From contig NC_045140.1 in NCBI RefSeq assembly GCF_008831285.2, positions 21,202,370-21,266,369 of the forward strand: a DNA stretch of 64,000 bases. Direction: 5' to 3'. Of the stretch, positions 1-11,016 are shown piece after piece. A model generated the notes under the pieces. It had not been told where the DNA came from. It searched no databases and was given only the letters and a program-made list of their open reading frames with translations. This DNA is from Nymphaea colorata. Lineage: Eukaryota; Streptophyta; Magnoliopsida; Nymphaeales; Nymphaeaceae. Numbering within the stretch: the stretch's first letter is position 1; every line of letters begins with the position of its first letter. The position numbers were made by a program, and so were the translations under genes.

Positions 1-198
1 TCAGACGAAGTCTGTGTATAAGAAACAGTATATGAGTCGACCGATCTATCAAAGTGTCCTCAAGCTCTATGACTACCAACTGCCAGAATGCCAAAGACAA
101 CGCAACGCTTTTGGTGTAGAACGCAGGCATCAAGAAACCAGAACAAAAATCACAAAAGTTTAATAGTCCGTTTCTGGTCTGGCTTCTCAAGAGCTAGC

Positions 199-1925
199 CT
201 AGCTTCTGCCTGTCCTACTAAGTTTCAGGGGAGTAGTTTCCTCCACCACCCTGAATATGATGACCTTCAGGATCAGCACCTTCTTCTTGTTGTTGATGAG
301 CTCGAATGCGCAAACATCGCCTTCTTCCAGGTTGTTGTCATAGACGAAGTTTGACCAGCCACTTTCCAGCCCGCCTCTGTCTCCCCTGCGCAAGAGCCTA
401 ACGGGCCATTCTCTGCCCTCCACATTTTGAACCTTGATAGTCCTTGTCTAGCCGAGTATGTAATGGGCTCTAAGAAAATCCACTGGGATGTTCTGCAATC
501 AAAGCAAGCAAGCATAGGGTTTGAACCGGATGAGGCAACCTGCTGTTGTTAGCATTTAAGAAATCGGCCAGGATCAGCTGAAATATATGTACAAATGCTC
601 CGCTTTGTCGGTTTCTAATATGAGACTAAAACTGAGATTTACAACATTGGCATCAACAGCTAGAGTGTAAATTCATTGGATCCAATATGGAAACTTATAA
701 TTTTTGGGTATGTCTGTTATGTGGGAAAGCAGGAAAAAGAAGGAAATCCAACTGTGAAACATGCAAGGTTTTCCTGCTATCAAGCGTATCCAAGTAAGTG
801 CATGCTAAGAACACCAATTGAAATGAAGATTAATAAAAGGCTGATTTTTCAAATGGTTTCGAGAGAATTACCACGTAAAATCCTTTATAAACGCATGTTG
901 GTTTTATGATGACGATGAACGATGGAAAAGGCGACTCCATGGATGCCGCGGCCCAGAATACTTTCCTCTTCTCTTCACGAGACACCGGCCTCCTCCTTGA
1001 TATGAAGTACTTTGTATATTTCTGCTTCCTGGCAGCATTTTCTGTAGGAACAAATAATTAGCAGATATTCCACACACTAGAATCTCTCTCTTCCCCCTCT
1101 TCTTCACACATACGCACCTAAGATGGAGGGATGACCTTTCCCTTTGCCCATGATTATAAAACATATAGCAGAATACGAGACATATATAAACAAATTTGAG
1201 CAAGTGGTGAAGTGTACCTGGCTTCTTGCCTTTAGTTTCTCCCCCATGCATCTCTTCGCTGCTAAAGTGATCTTCCTTCGATTCACAAGACGTATCACTT
1301 AACTCTTCTTCTTCTTCTGCTTCTTCTTCTTCTTCTCCTTCTTCTTCTTCGTCTTCTTCTCCTTCTTCTTCGTCGTCTTCTTCCTCTTCTTTCTCTTCTT
1401 CTTCTTCTTCTTCTTCTTCCGTTTTTATGTTGATGATCATGTGGTTGCTGCACGAACCTCCTTCATTCACTTTGTCCTGTACCCTCTTTGACATGCAGTA
1501 TTGCTAAATACCTCCACTGAAAAACTCACTTCACCATCGTACGCAAAGAGGAGGAGTTCCTCTTCTTTAAAAGAATTTTCTTCTGCGAATGTCCTCCAAC
1601 CATCTTTGAAACATAACCGATTGTTGATCTTCGCCAGCTGAACAGTACAAGTCATCCCACTGGGACCGGTCAATAGGGCTATTCTGTTCAGTTTGTCCCC
1701 AATATAATTGTAGAAGCTTGGGGGAATCCACTACAAATCAAAAATTAAAATATTCAATCGATCATCATGTTTTTATTAATAATATCTGGAATTAATGTTC
1801 ATGTTCATAAAACGACTACTACTATACATGCACAAGATCATAGGCAGAAGGCATCATGAAGAATGCCGAAAGCTTACAAGTTGTCGAGAGAAGTCACCGA
1901 GTAGAACTTTGATAAAAAAACTCAT
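199..1925 (-). pseudogene. REM-type two-B3-domain gene, broken (copy in block A)
   Basis: The exons follow the family pattern: 1925-1878 (MSFFIKVLLGDFSRQL, first strand of B3-1), 1730-1218 (rest of B3-1, then a poly-Glu tract ending GKKP at a GT donor), 1028-872 (linker with FISRRRPVSREE and VYKGFYV) and 492-199 (B3-2, from NIPVDFL to VIIFRVVEETTP). Several defects are visible. The usual N-terminus (MELCADCRKWAPGTKHE) is one base out of frame across a run of seven T, so only a downstream ATG is in frame. B3-1 closes at a TGA at 1467 while the acidic tail reads on in another frame. The linker frame does not match the incoming splice phase. B3-2 has an in-frame TAG (after the residues HYILG) that the block A' copy lacks. 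A working protein would bind DNA in the nucleus; this one probably makes at most a 103-aa single-B3 peptide. Confidence 0.85.
1296..1426. repeat. (TTC/GAA)n interrupted microsatellite encoding a poly-Glu tract
   Basis: On the minus strand this is the acidic segment of the broken REM gene, runs of Glu with a few Gly, Asp and Lys. It is shorter and more interrupted than its partner at 10904-11026. Confidence 0.85.
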
Positions 1926-2469
1926 GTTTTGTCCCAGGAGCCCATTTCCTACAATCAGCACAAAGTTCCATCTCCTAGATACCAATGAGAACAGCAGTTA
2001 GAAAGAAACTAAGATTCTTTCTATTCAAGTAAGCCAATTCCAGAACAGTGACTTCATCGGCCCGAAGCATGCTCACAACTTTAGAACTAGATGGCAAACT
2101 AAAAACAACTAATCAATTAGCACAAAAAAAATAATTAAACAATTATCTGCAGGCCTGTATCGGAAGAGAATGTGTACACCCAAGTGCATCTAGACAGTTT
2201 TTTAGCGTAAATTTGCGACCTTAGTGCAAATTTGAGAAACGTAAATATCAATGAAAGGACTCCTAGAAGCAACGGAACTTGACATACCGCCACCGTTTCA
2301 GTTGGTAATTCCCACTTGTAGGACTTGTGCAGTAAATCTAAAGCGCTGGTATGTAATAAACACCTAAAAGTCCTATTTGGCCAAAAATTAAAAAATTAGA
2401 GAGAGCCTCTTCGTCGACAACAGTGTCCTCTTCAAAAAAAATAACGCCCTATTTAACTACAAACCGATT

Positions 2470-2815
2470 GCCAATGTTTTTTTTCTCCTTGGTGGTGTCG
2501 TTGCAGCGGGTGTCTGTTTCTGCACGCGTGGCTTCCCAAAGCCGTTTATTGCTGAAGATGAAGATGGGAGGAGGGGTTTCCTGGAAGATGTGTGGAGGCT
2601 TGAGGAGCTGCTCCCAGATCAGTGATTCCTTCTCGCCGGAGCGTCCTGTTTGTTGCCATGGGCACCCTCTGTAAAGGAGTTCATCTCAAGGCATTCACCG
2701 GAAAAAGATCTGATAATTGGCAACCGACATATTGCTTATGGAGGGGATTTGATCGTCAAGGTTTCTTGGCGCCTCGGCGTCACCGTGATTCATGCGTCGG
2801 AGGTATACTCAAGAG
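2470..2815 (+). other. Unidentified plus-strand coding-like fragment, copy 1a
   Basis: A possible acceptor (gtgtcgttgcag) is followed by coding-like sequence that includes AEDEDGRRGFLEDVWRLEEL in one frame and IIGNRHIAYGGDLIVKVSWR with RLGVTV in another. A diverged relative lies at 5315-5575, and both recur in block A' (12076-12421 and 14970-15230). The two readings are out of frame, which suggests an eroded exon pair of a captured gene. I do not recognise the family. It sits on the 5' side of the broken REM gene and on the opposite strand. Confidence 0.4.
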
Positions 2816-2819
2816 AAGA

Positions 2820-2826
<7 letters not shown>

Positions 2827-2851
<25 letters not shown>

Positions 2852-2854
2852 TCC
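2827..2854. repeat. (CT)n microsatellite
   Basis: A short CT run; the equivalent run in block A' (12433-12475) is clearly longer, so this site has changed length since the duplication. Confidence 0.9.
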
Positions 2855-4285
2855 CAAACGACGATTTGAGGGTTCTCTCACCTTTCGAAGGGTTTTCGTG
2901 AACCCAGTTTCATGTCACCCAAACATCACCTAAATTGTGTTTCAAAGGTAAAGCTAAATTCAAATAGCAGAGCAAGCGTTTTCCGTTGTCCATCTTTGAG
3001 TTGAATCTCTGCAATGGTGTCTTATTTTTCATTGACTAGTAACCATTTGCGAGAAGCCCGTATTATCTGGGGGTGGCAGCGTCACCTTCCCATTTTCGAA
3101 CAGATCACATGGTCGAAGGACTAAGAGCAGTAAGGCTCCCCATGGCTGCTTACTATATATATATATATATATAGTAACCATGTCTACCTTTCCTTCTCTT
3201 GGCTATCTGGCAGTATAGCCCTACTGGGATACATGGGTTAACATCTTCTAACTTCATTTTGCTACCATGAGGAGAGGGTCGACCACTCTCCGCAATGACG
3301 ATTGAAGAATATTTATGATTCGTTAGGGTATTCTAAGGAGTTGTGGCTTGTCAGTATGGGTGCTTTCATGTGGACAAGGGAGTGAGATTAATTAGTGAAC
3401 TAATTGATGAATCTCGAGTTGTTGATATCGAGGTAGGCTATAACTTTCAATCACCATGAAGTCTGTGAGGCAAAGAAAAACCAGTTTCGAGTGGGAGAGA
3501 AAGCTCCGTTGCTATGTAACAGAAGTTGACGGGATTTTCACGCTAGACGCGAAGCTCTAGGTTCTGCTGCTGCTCTAGAGCCACGCAGGAAGACACAAAA
3601 GCTCGAGAGGTTGGAGCTTTAATTGCTCGTCTGACAGTAACAGCGTCCTCCACCCCACTTATACCAAGTTATCATCTCCTTCATAGATGGCGCCTACTTC
3701 ACATGACTTGCCATTTTAATGTAACTGGTCTGCTGCACTTCTTACTTTTAGTGGGACTGTTAAAAAGCTTTTCAATTTTTAGCTCTTTCTATTTTTCTTT
3801 TCTTTTCAGACTTTTTTTTCTCATTTTTATCTTTTCTTGGGGGTCTTCTGCAGAAGCTCAGTGCTGGGCTTCTTTGTCTTTTTCAAGTACCCACACTTTT
3901 TCCTGCCCGGCACCTCGTGAACAAAAGTTCTGCTCCACACCGATGGCTGCAACGCAGAAGGAGGAAGGTTAGAAGTTAGGAACCTGCCATTGGCATTTGA
4001 TATTTACTTACACAACCAAGTTGGCGCGACTTTATTTTTAAATGATCGACTTTCATATGGAAGTTTGCTTTCCAACTCCACGGTTGACACCATCAACAAC
4101 TTCCATACGCAGATCAATGCCTGCTATATATCCCATGAAAAAGAGAGAAAAATGCTACTAAAAGCTAAAACTACCGGATTAGCAGTCGCATCATCCCATG
4201 TGACGCCAAGTCCTATGAAAGAAATTATCATTTTTCTATAGTATTTTCTGTCACTTCAAGAAATCAAAACAAAAGTCACACAAGG
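2855..4285. other. Noncoding spacer of block A
   Basis: Apart from the AT run, I see no exon here that I can support. The part 3985-4240 is a diverged relative of 15905-16145, the 3' flank of the intact REM gene. This shows that the block contains REM flanking DNA older than the A/A' duplication. Confidence 0.6.
3153..3175. repeat. (AT)n microsatellite
   Basis: An alternating TA run between tac and gtaacc; the same run is in block A' at about 12775-12797. Confidence 0.85.
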
Positions 4286-4299
4286 ATGAAATTCTCAGT

Positions 4300-4510
4300 T
4301 TGCGTTCAGGATCAGCTTCTTCTTCTTGTTGATGAGCTCAAATACGCAGACATCACCTTCCTCCAGGTTGTTGGTCATAGACGAAGTTCGACCAGCCACT
4401 GTCTAGCCCACCTCTGTCTCTCTTGCACAAGACCCTCACAGGCCATTATCTCCCCCTCCACATTTAATTTCAATCTTTGTGGTTCTCGTCTCGCCTAGCT
4501 GGTACGTGCT
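4300..4510 (-). pseudogene. Isolated, eroded second-B3 exon of a REM gene
   Basis: Minus-strand translation across frames gives WPVRVLCKRDRGGLDSGWSN followed by FVYD, matching the B3-2 exon at 492-199 (WPVRLLRRGDRGGLESGWSN). Stops and frame changes interrupt it. The adjoining 4570-4990 matches the REM intron 560-840 in the same orientation. The exon breaks off at its Lys-codon run; the missing end is found in inverted orientation at 5012-5190. Confidence 0.75.
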
Positions 4511-5011
4511 GGGCTCTGAGAAGCAACCATGGGGCCGTAAAGCGAATCAGGCATGAAAATTATGCGCCTTCACAACCTCCATTATGCTTCAACATATGCC
4601 TTCTGTTAAACATGCCATTCCGAACACCCATATGAAAATTCAATGTTCCTGTCACTGTAGTCAATATTCAAAGATCGGTCGGAGTCTACTCATATCGGCT
4701 AACATATATATTTAGTTATTTATTTATGATTGACAATTAATTTAACTTTTATTTTTAGATCACCGATCGAGATGCATTGGCTTTCTTGGCTTCCAATACG
4801 GAACGAGAACAGAGATTTACAACGTTGGTACCATCATCCAGAGTGTAAATTGTTCCGATCCAGTGTCGGACTTCTAATTTATCGGATCCAGTGCTGGTTA
4901 TTTAAAGAAAATCGAAGCATGAAACATGCATTGTTTTCGAGCCATCTGGTTTATCTAGGTAATTAGTAGTGCATGTTCAGAACCCCAATTGAAAGCAAGC
5001 TAATAAAAAGT

Positions 5012-5190
5012 GAAGAAGATGAAGAAGAAGAAAAAGATGCTGAACTTGAAGGTCATCATATTCAGGATTGTGGAGGGAACTACTCCATTGCAGAGATTAG
5101 TAGGAGAGGCGGAAGCTAGGCTCGTAAAGAGTCTGACCAGAAACGAGAACTCAAAAGTTTTATGACTTTTGGTTTCTTGAACTGAGAGGA
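5012..5190 (+). pseudogene. Inverted 3' end of a REM second-B3 exon
   Basis: Read on the plus strand this gives KKKKMLNLKVIIFRIVEGTT, the same C-terminal strand as NKKKVLILKVIIFRVVEE at 330-200 on the minus strand, followed by matching 3' flank down to the ttggtttcttga stretch. By eye, identity with 160-330 reversed is roughly 80 percent. It therefore forms an inverted repeat with the first REM copy, about 4.7 kb apart. Confidence 0.75.
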
Positions 5191-5314
5191 AATACGATTA
5201 CTGTTTGAGACTCTAAGGACATGCTTGGAAAGTGAATTCTTCCTCATATGTGAAGTTCAACGACATCTCTCTCCCTTCCACCTCACCATAAAGTTCCTAA
5301 TTACATATGAAAGC

Positions 5315-5575
5315 GTTTACCAGTGGTCTCTTTCTTTTTGGTGGTGTCGCCGCAGTTAGCGTATCTGTTTCTGCACTCTCTGGCTTGCCGGAGCCGTTCC
5401 CCGCTGAAGATGAAGATGGGAGGAGGGATTACCCACTATGTAAGGAAGGAGTTCATCTCATGGTATTCAGCGGACAAAGATCAGATAATTGGCAGACGAA
5501 ATATTGATTTTGGAGGGGATCTGCTCATCAAGGCTGCTTGGCACCTCGGCGTCACCGTTACTCAAGAGAGAAAGA
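5315..5575 (+). other. Unidentified plus-strand coding-like fragment, copy 1b
   Basis: A diverged relative of 2470-2815. It contains AEDEDGRRDYPLCKEGVHL in one frame and RRNIDFGGDLLIKAAWHLGV in another. The gtgtcgccgcag stretch before it again looks like a splice acceptor. The family is unknown to me. Confidence 0.4.
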
Positions 5576-6035
5576 TGCCGTCATATTCAATTCGTCTTCA
5601 AACAAGCATGAACTAAACAGCGAAAAAGAAATAAATTTATCGGTGGGGCCCGACAGGAACATGACCCCGTGATGTACATTTATTAAGATCACCAAACATC
5701 CTCCCCAGAAAGAAAATAAAGAAAAAGTAGCGCCACACCAAGATTATAGCATCTTTGTTTGCAGTCCTGTGAAAGAAACCCTAGCTTCTGTGTGCGGGGA
5801 AAAAGGTATCACCCCCACAATGATTCAATTACATTCGTCAGCTCATATAAAGATGCCATATTTCAAGGTTTTAAATCTGATTAATTTTTATATATCTAGA
5901 GAAATATAATATTGTCTTTTCTGATTTGAATCGCTTAATCCGTGATCCTAAGTGGGCAGATGATTCAATTCAATTCCAATCTTGACGACAATGATTAAAA
6001 CAGATTTATAGTAACACTGTAAAGCTTAGTAACTG

Positions 6036-6106
6036 AAGGGCGGCATCGTCCAGTTGTACTTTCTCAGTTCCTACTACACTAAGTTTTTTAAAAGGGCGGC
6101 ATCGTC
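6036..6106. repeat. Duplication junction with repeated 15-mer
   Basis: The 15-mer aagggcggcatcgtc occurs at 6036-6050 and again at 6092-6106. The block A / A' match ends at about 6091, immediately before the second occurrence, and TIR coding sequence starts at 6120. In A' (15944) the sequence simply continues without the second 15-mer. This is the picture expected of a filler insertion copied from nearby during break repair. Confidence 0.75.
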
Positions 6107-6119
6107 TATGCAGCTCTAA

Positions 6120-8060
6120 CCCGGAGAAGAATCCACACCTTTAATAGATAACGAAAGTCTGGAAAAGGGGGAGAAAATCCATGAATTGCTTAAATACATT
6201 GAGAAGTCGAAGATTTTTGTGCCCATCATCTCGAGAGGGTACGCTGAATCACAGTGGTGCCTCTTGGAGGTCACCCAGAGGGTGAAGACGGGAAGGCTGA
6301 TCATTCCGGTGTTTTTCGATGTGGAGCCTTCCGCCATAAAGAATCAGAGTGGACCATTTGAGGATGCATTTCGGGAGCACACGAACAACAAGAACGTGAG
6401 CGAGGAATGGAGAGACTCTTTGAGGCAAGTAGCGGCATTGGTAGGCTATGTCCTTGCAATACAGACGGAGGGGTATGCATTTCTCTCTCTCTCAAGATTT
6501 CCTCCTTACTTCCTTTTAGAGAGAGAATTCTCACCTTCTCGTTTCTCTACAAGACATGTTTGGAAAGCAAGATGCTTGGATATACTTAATCACGTAACTT
6601 TAACTTCACAAATGATTTTCAGTTTTCTCATTGTTTTATAGTTTTTTTTTTTTTTGTTTTTGGGGCAACTTGAGTTATAGCCCTTTGAGGGACATTTTGA
6701 TAATTTAATCTTTTATAGTCTTTTTATTTCTAATTTTATCTTTATAAAACGTTTTTTTTTTTTTTTTTAGTGTAAACTAAAGATGTTTTAGTCAGGTGTT
6801 CGATTTTAAATTTGCTTGAAAAAAGTGGTGAGTGGATTCCAAGAATAAAGTGGCTTTCAGATGCTATCTTTTCAATTGACTAATGTAAAGTGGTGCGTTT
6901 TGTATGTTGTGCCAATAATATTAGAGGACATGCGCCACTCGGTGCATGCAACACATACACCCAAGAAGGTTCATATTTTGAATACTGACACACAAAAAAT
7001 TGTGCAGCAGCAGACACATATAACCAGTGTTTTGAGGATTTCACGCCCCACTTTTGGCCTCGGTGCCGTTCTCATGTGCATCTTAAAAGCACCATGTCAT
7101 TATTTCCGAAAATCTGATGTGATTATTTGAGTGCTTCTTGGACAAACATAGTATAATCACAATACAAACTTTTGAAATAGTATGTGTACTGAAAATACTT
7201 AATCTCCAATATTTAAAAAAAAATACTTTTCGTGATTTTTTTATTAGTATATAGAAAAACTGCCAAATAACAGTTATATTAACTTTAGGAATAATAGCGG
7301 GAGTTAGTAACAATTCTTTCCTTTTAATTTTAACAACTAGTCCTCTCCATCACTAAATTATTTTTTTGGTATTTTAGCTTGACTTTTGAGGTTAAGAAAA
7401 ATTCACCCAAGCTTTTATTTGACAGCTTTCACGGAACGGGTGCCTTTTATTAGAACAATGACAGAAATAGATAAGGCTGAAAATGAACTTTCCCTTGAAA
7501 TTAAAACACAAAAAGGCAGTCAACAGGAAAGACATTTCCTCGCTTATCTTATAATTTCCACTTGTCTTCCTGAGTTCATTGTTCATCATGGATTTGTCAT
7601 TAATTTAATATGGATATATGTCGTCTCATTTGGCAGGAACGAGGCTAAGCTCATTCAAATGATAGTCCAAAGGATTTTGCAAGAGCTGAACAAGACTGTT
7701 TATTGTGTTGCTCTGAGGATGATGTTTGAGGAAGTCAGTAAATTAGATTTGGATCTAATATCCAAACAAACTGCTTCCAGTTAAACATGGGGAAAATCCA
7801 ACGTTTGATTGGGAAATAAAATTCGAATTTAAAAAAGAGATTCGATCGGAGTTTAGTTTCAAGTAGTATACCAGATGTCCTTATGTTCAAAAAGTCGGTT
7901 CTTGACATATGTAATGTGGTTGTGATTCGGTTTAAGAGTTGGAGTCAGATTTAGAGTTCAATGTGCATACGTCATGCAACTTGGTGTCTCAATATATTAA
8001 GACACAGCTCTACGGTAATGAACCTGCCTTCCCTGAATCTGCCTTCCCACTCCTTTAAGT

Positions 8061-8106
<46 letters not shown>

Positions 8107-8849
8107 TTTAGTTTTGTACCGTGCTTCTGGTAACAACACTTACAATTAAGTGTTGCCTTGGTCTCTTTTTCTGTATTGGCTTTTATTTGCTGTTAGTAGT
8201 GTAGAAGAATCGTTCCTCTCTCGCGTACAAACACAACCATATTCAGTTTGTATGCACTAGAGGAAGGAAAAGTGTAAACATATGGGATCTAGAAGCAGCA
8301 GGAAACACACGGTTCTGCTGTTGTTGAGCAAGACTGCCTGGCTATCACGTCACAGCGGCAGGATAAGAGAGCTCCGGCGGTGAATATCTTCACTAGCGCT
8401 AAATTAGCTCAATCTACCTAGCTAGGACAATTATTCTCATTGGGAAACTTATTTGAAGTTATTGCTACATATTTATGTTAGTGCTTGAAATGCCGATTTT
8501 CTTCATAATTATTAAAATTCCCTAGGCACGAATGCGACATTTTACAGACTGCTTGCACATTATTGGAAAATTGCCAGACTCACTATGCAGATTAAAGAGC
8601 CTCAGATTTTTTGGTGTGTCTGACTGTGCAACCATCAGTAGCTTCCCTGATAAATTTGGTGACCTGACAGGTTTGAGAAAGATCAACATGAGGTGGTGTT
8701 TGGAGGTGACGGAGCTGCCTGTATCTGTGAAGCAAATGGAAGGTCTAAGGGAGGTTGTTTGCGATGAAGTGAAGATACAGCAGATTTGTGGGAACCTTTC
8801 AAATGTATGTTCACGGATATGGAACTGCATGTGGTTAAAGAGGAAGTGA
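6120..8849 (+). pseudogene. TIR-NB-LRR resistance gene, truncated remnant
   Basis: 6120-6472 encodes the C-terminal two thirds of a plant TIR domain (EKGEKIHELLKYIEKSKIF, GYAESQWCLLEVTQR, IIPVFFDVEPSAIKNQSGPF) ending at a GT donor in phase 2. An exon from 7637 starts in the matching phase with NEAKLIQMIVQRILQELNKT, the hallmark start of the TNL NB exon, but stops at 7784 before any P-loop. 8532-8849 encodes leucine-rich repeats with a typical NLR C-terminus (LPDSLCRLKSLRFFGVSDC, LPVSVKQMEGLREVVCDE). The start of the TIR domain, the NB-ARC core and most LRRs are missing, and an in-frame stop lies at 6117 beside the duplication junction. Intact TNLs are cytoplasmic or nuclear immune receptors with TIR NADase activity; this one is very probably dead, or at best a short TIR-only product. 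Confidence 0.85.
8062..8102. repeat. (CT)n microsatellite
   Basis: A pure CT run of about 40 bases in the TNL remnant, between the NB and LRR pieces. Confidence 0.9.
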
Positions 8850-9607
8850 ATTTGAATTTTCTCACTTAAGTTCAGGTTAGAGGTTTGGGAAGTAATTCGA
8901 CTTTGTTCTCTTTTGTTATTCCTTGTGTGCGTATGTGTGTTACTGGAGCTTTCTAGTTGTGGAGACTGTTGCTATGTTTGCTTAGATGTACTTTCTGTCG
9001 ACAGTGTAAATCAAAATGTCATTGCATGTGAAAGCAGTGAGCAGGGATCGGGTTGCCGCTGTTTCATGCTCCGTCTTTTTCAAGTACTTTGGGTACATTT
9101 TTTTTGTTAGGAAAAGCGACGCCATTGGTATACGACAATGGATCTTTGACCCGTAAGTGGTTTTGTTGGATTAATCTCAGCCGAATTCTGTAGAAAACTT
9201 GATTATATGGAGTTCGATCGCATTGAGTAAAAGTTGGCTTACCACCGGTGATATGGAGAGAGTTGTGGGAAAGTCTTGACCTCTCTGAACAAAGTTTCCA
9301 CCTTACATATTCATAAAAATGTCACAACCTTTCTCCTCTAGGCCGAGTTTTTATGTTAATGCCCTCTTTTTAAAGCGTGATGGTTAACGCTCACCAAGAA
9401 TTTACCTCTTGAGCGAAAAAATCTATTAAATGTTCTGATCTTAGTTGAAAAGAGTTTATCATCATCACTAAAGGGAGCCGCGCAAGCCTAAGAGCATAAA
9501 TTAACATAAAAAACACAAAACATCTAAGATCTATTAAAACGGCATAGTGCACGTTCAGAGTTCTCTCAACTATTACTCAGTTGCAAAAACAATAACTAAA
9601 GAGTGTG
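8850..9607. other. Spacer between the TNL remnant and block A'
   Basis: No supportable gene is seen. It leads directly into the start of block A', so the left edge of the duplication, or a point inside it, is near 9608. Confidence 0.5.
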
Positions 9608-9795
9608 TTCAGACGAAGTTCTGTGTATAAGAAACAGTATATGAGTCGACCGATCTATCAAAGTTCCTCAAGCTATATGACTACCAAACTGGCAGAATGC
9701 CAAAGACAACCCAACGCTTTTGATGTAGAACGCACACATCAAGAAACCAGAACAAAAATCACAAAAGTTTAATAGTCCGTTTCTGGTCTGGCTTC

Positions 9796-10975
9796 TCAAG
9801 AGCTAGCTGTCCTACTAAGTTTCAGGGGAGTAGTTTCCTCCACCACCCTGAATATGATGACCTTCAGGATCAGCACCTTCTTCTTGTTGTTGATGAGCTC
9901 GAATGCGCAAACATCGCCTTCTTCCAGGTTGTTGTCATAGACGAAGTTTGACCAGCCACTTTCCAGCCCGCCTCTGTCTCCCCTGCGCAAGAGCCTAACG
10001 GGCCATTCTCTGCCCTCCACATTTTGAACCTTGATAGTCCTTGTCTCGCCGAGTATGTGATGGTCTCTAAGAAAATCCACTGGGATGTTCTGCAATTAAA
10101 GCAAGCATAGGGTTTGAACCGGATGAGGCAACCTGCTGTTGTTAGTATCAAGAAATCGGCCAGGATCAGCTGAAATATATGTGCAAATGCTCCACTTTGT
10201 CGGTATCTAATATGAGACTAAAACTGAGATTTACAACATTGGCATCAACAGCTAGAGTGTAAATTGATTGGATCCAATAGGGGAACTTATAATTTTTGGG
10301 TATGTCTGTTATGTGGGAAAGCAGGAAAAAGCAGGAAATCGAACTGTGAAACATGCAAGGTTTTTCTGCTATCAAGCTTATCCAAGTAAGTGCATGCTAA
10401 GAACACCAATTGAAATGGAGATTAATAAAGCCTGATTTTTCAAATGGTTTGGAGAGAATTACAACGTAAAATCCTTTATAAACGCATGTTGGTTTCATGA
10501 TGACGATGAACGATGGAAAAGGCGACTCCATGGATGCCGCGGCCCTGAATGCTTTCCTCTTCTCTTCACGAGACACCGGCCTCCTCCTCGATATGAAGTA
10601 CTTTGTATATTTCTGCTTCCTGGCAGCATTTTCTGTAGGAACAAATAATTAGCAGATATTCCACACACTGGAATCTCTCTCTTCCCCCTCTTCTTCACAC
10701 ATACGCACCTAAGATGGAGGGATGACCTTTCCCTTTGCCCATGATTATAAAACATATAGCAGAATACGAGACAGATATAAACAAATTTGAGCAAGAAGTG
10801 GTGAAGAGTACCTGGCTTCTTGCCTTTAATTTCTCCCCCATGCATCTCTTCGCTGCTAAAGTGATCTTCCTTCGATTCACAAGACATATCACTTAACTCT
10901 TCTTTTTCTTCTTCTTCTTCTTGTTCTTCTTCTTCTTCTTCTTCTTCTTCTCCTTCTTCTTCTTCTTCTCCTTCT

Positions 10976-11016
<41 letters not shown>

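Larger units (their letters stand above)
1..6091. repeat. Duplicated block A (copy 1 of a ~6.2-kb segmental duplication)
   Basis: This segment matches 9608-15944 in the same orientation almost base for base; the stretch 1495-2815 and its partner show hardly any difference. The block carries a broken REM gene, a second partial B3 exon, an inverted B3 3' end and two copies of an unidentified plus-strand fragment. Differences between A and A' are mostly length changes in CT and GAA runs and short deletions in A, for example near 3575, 5732 and 5828. The left end may lie outside the window. The right end is at about 6091, where the sequence switches to the TIR gene remnant. The near identity implies a young event. 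Confidence 0.93.
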
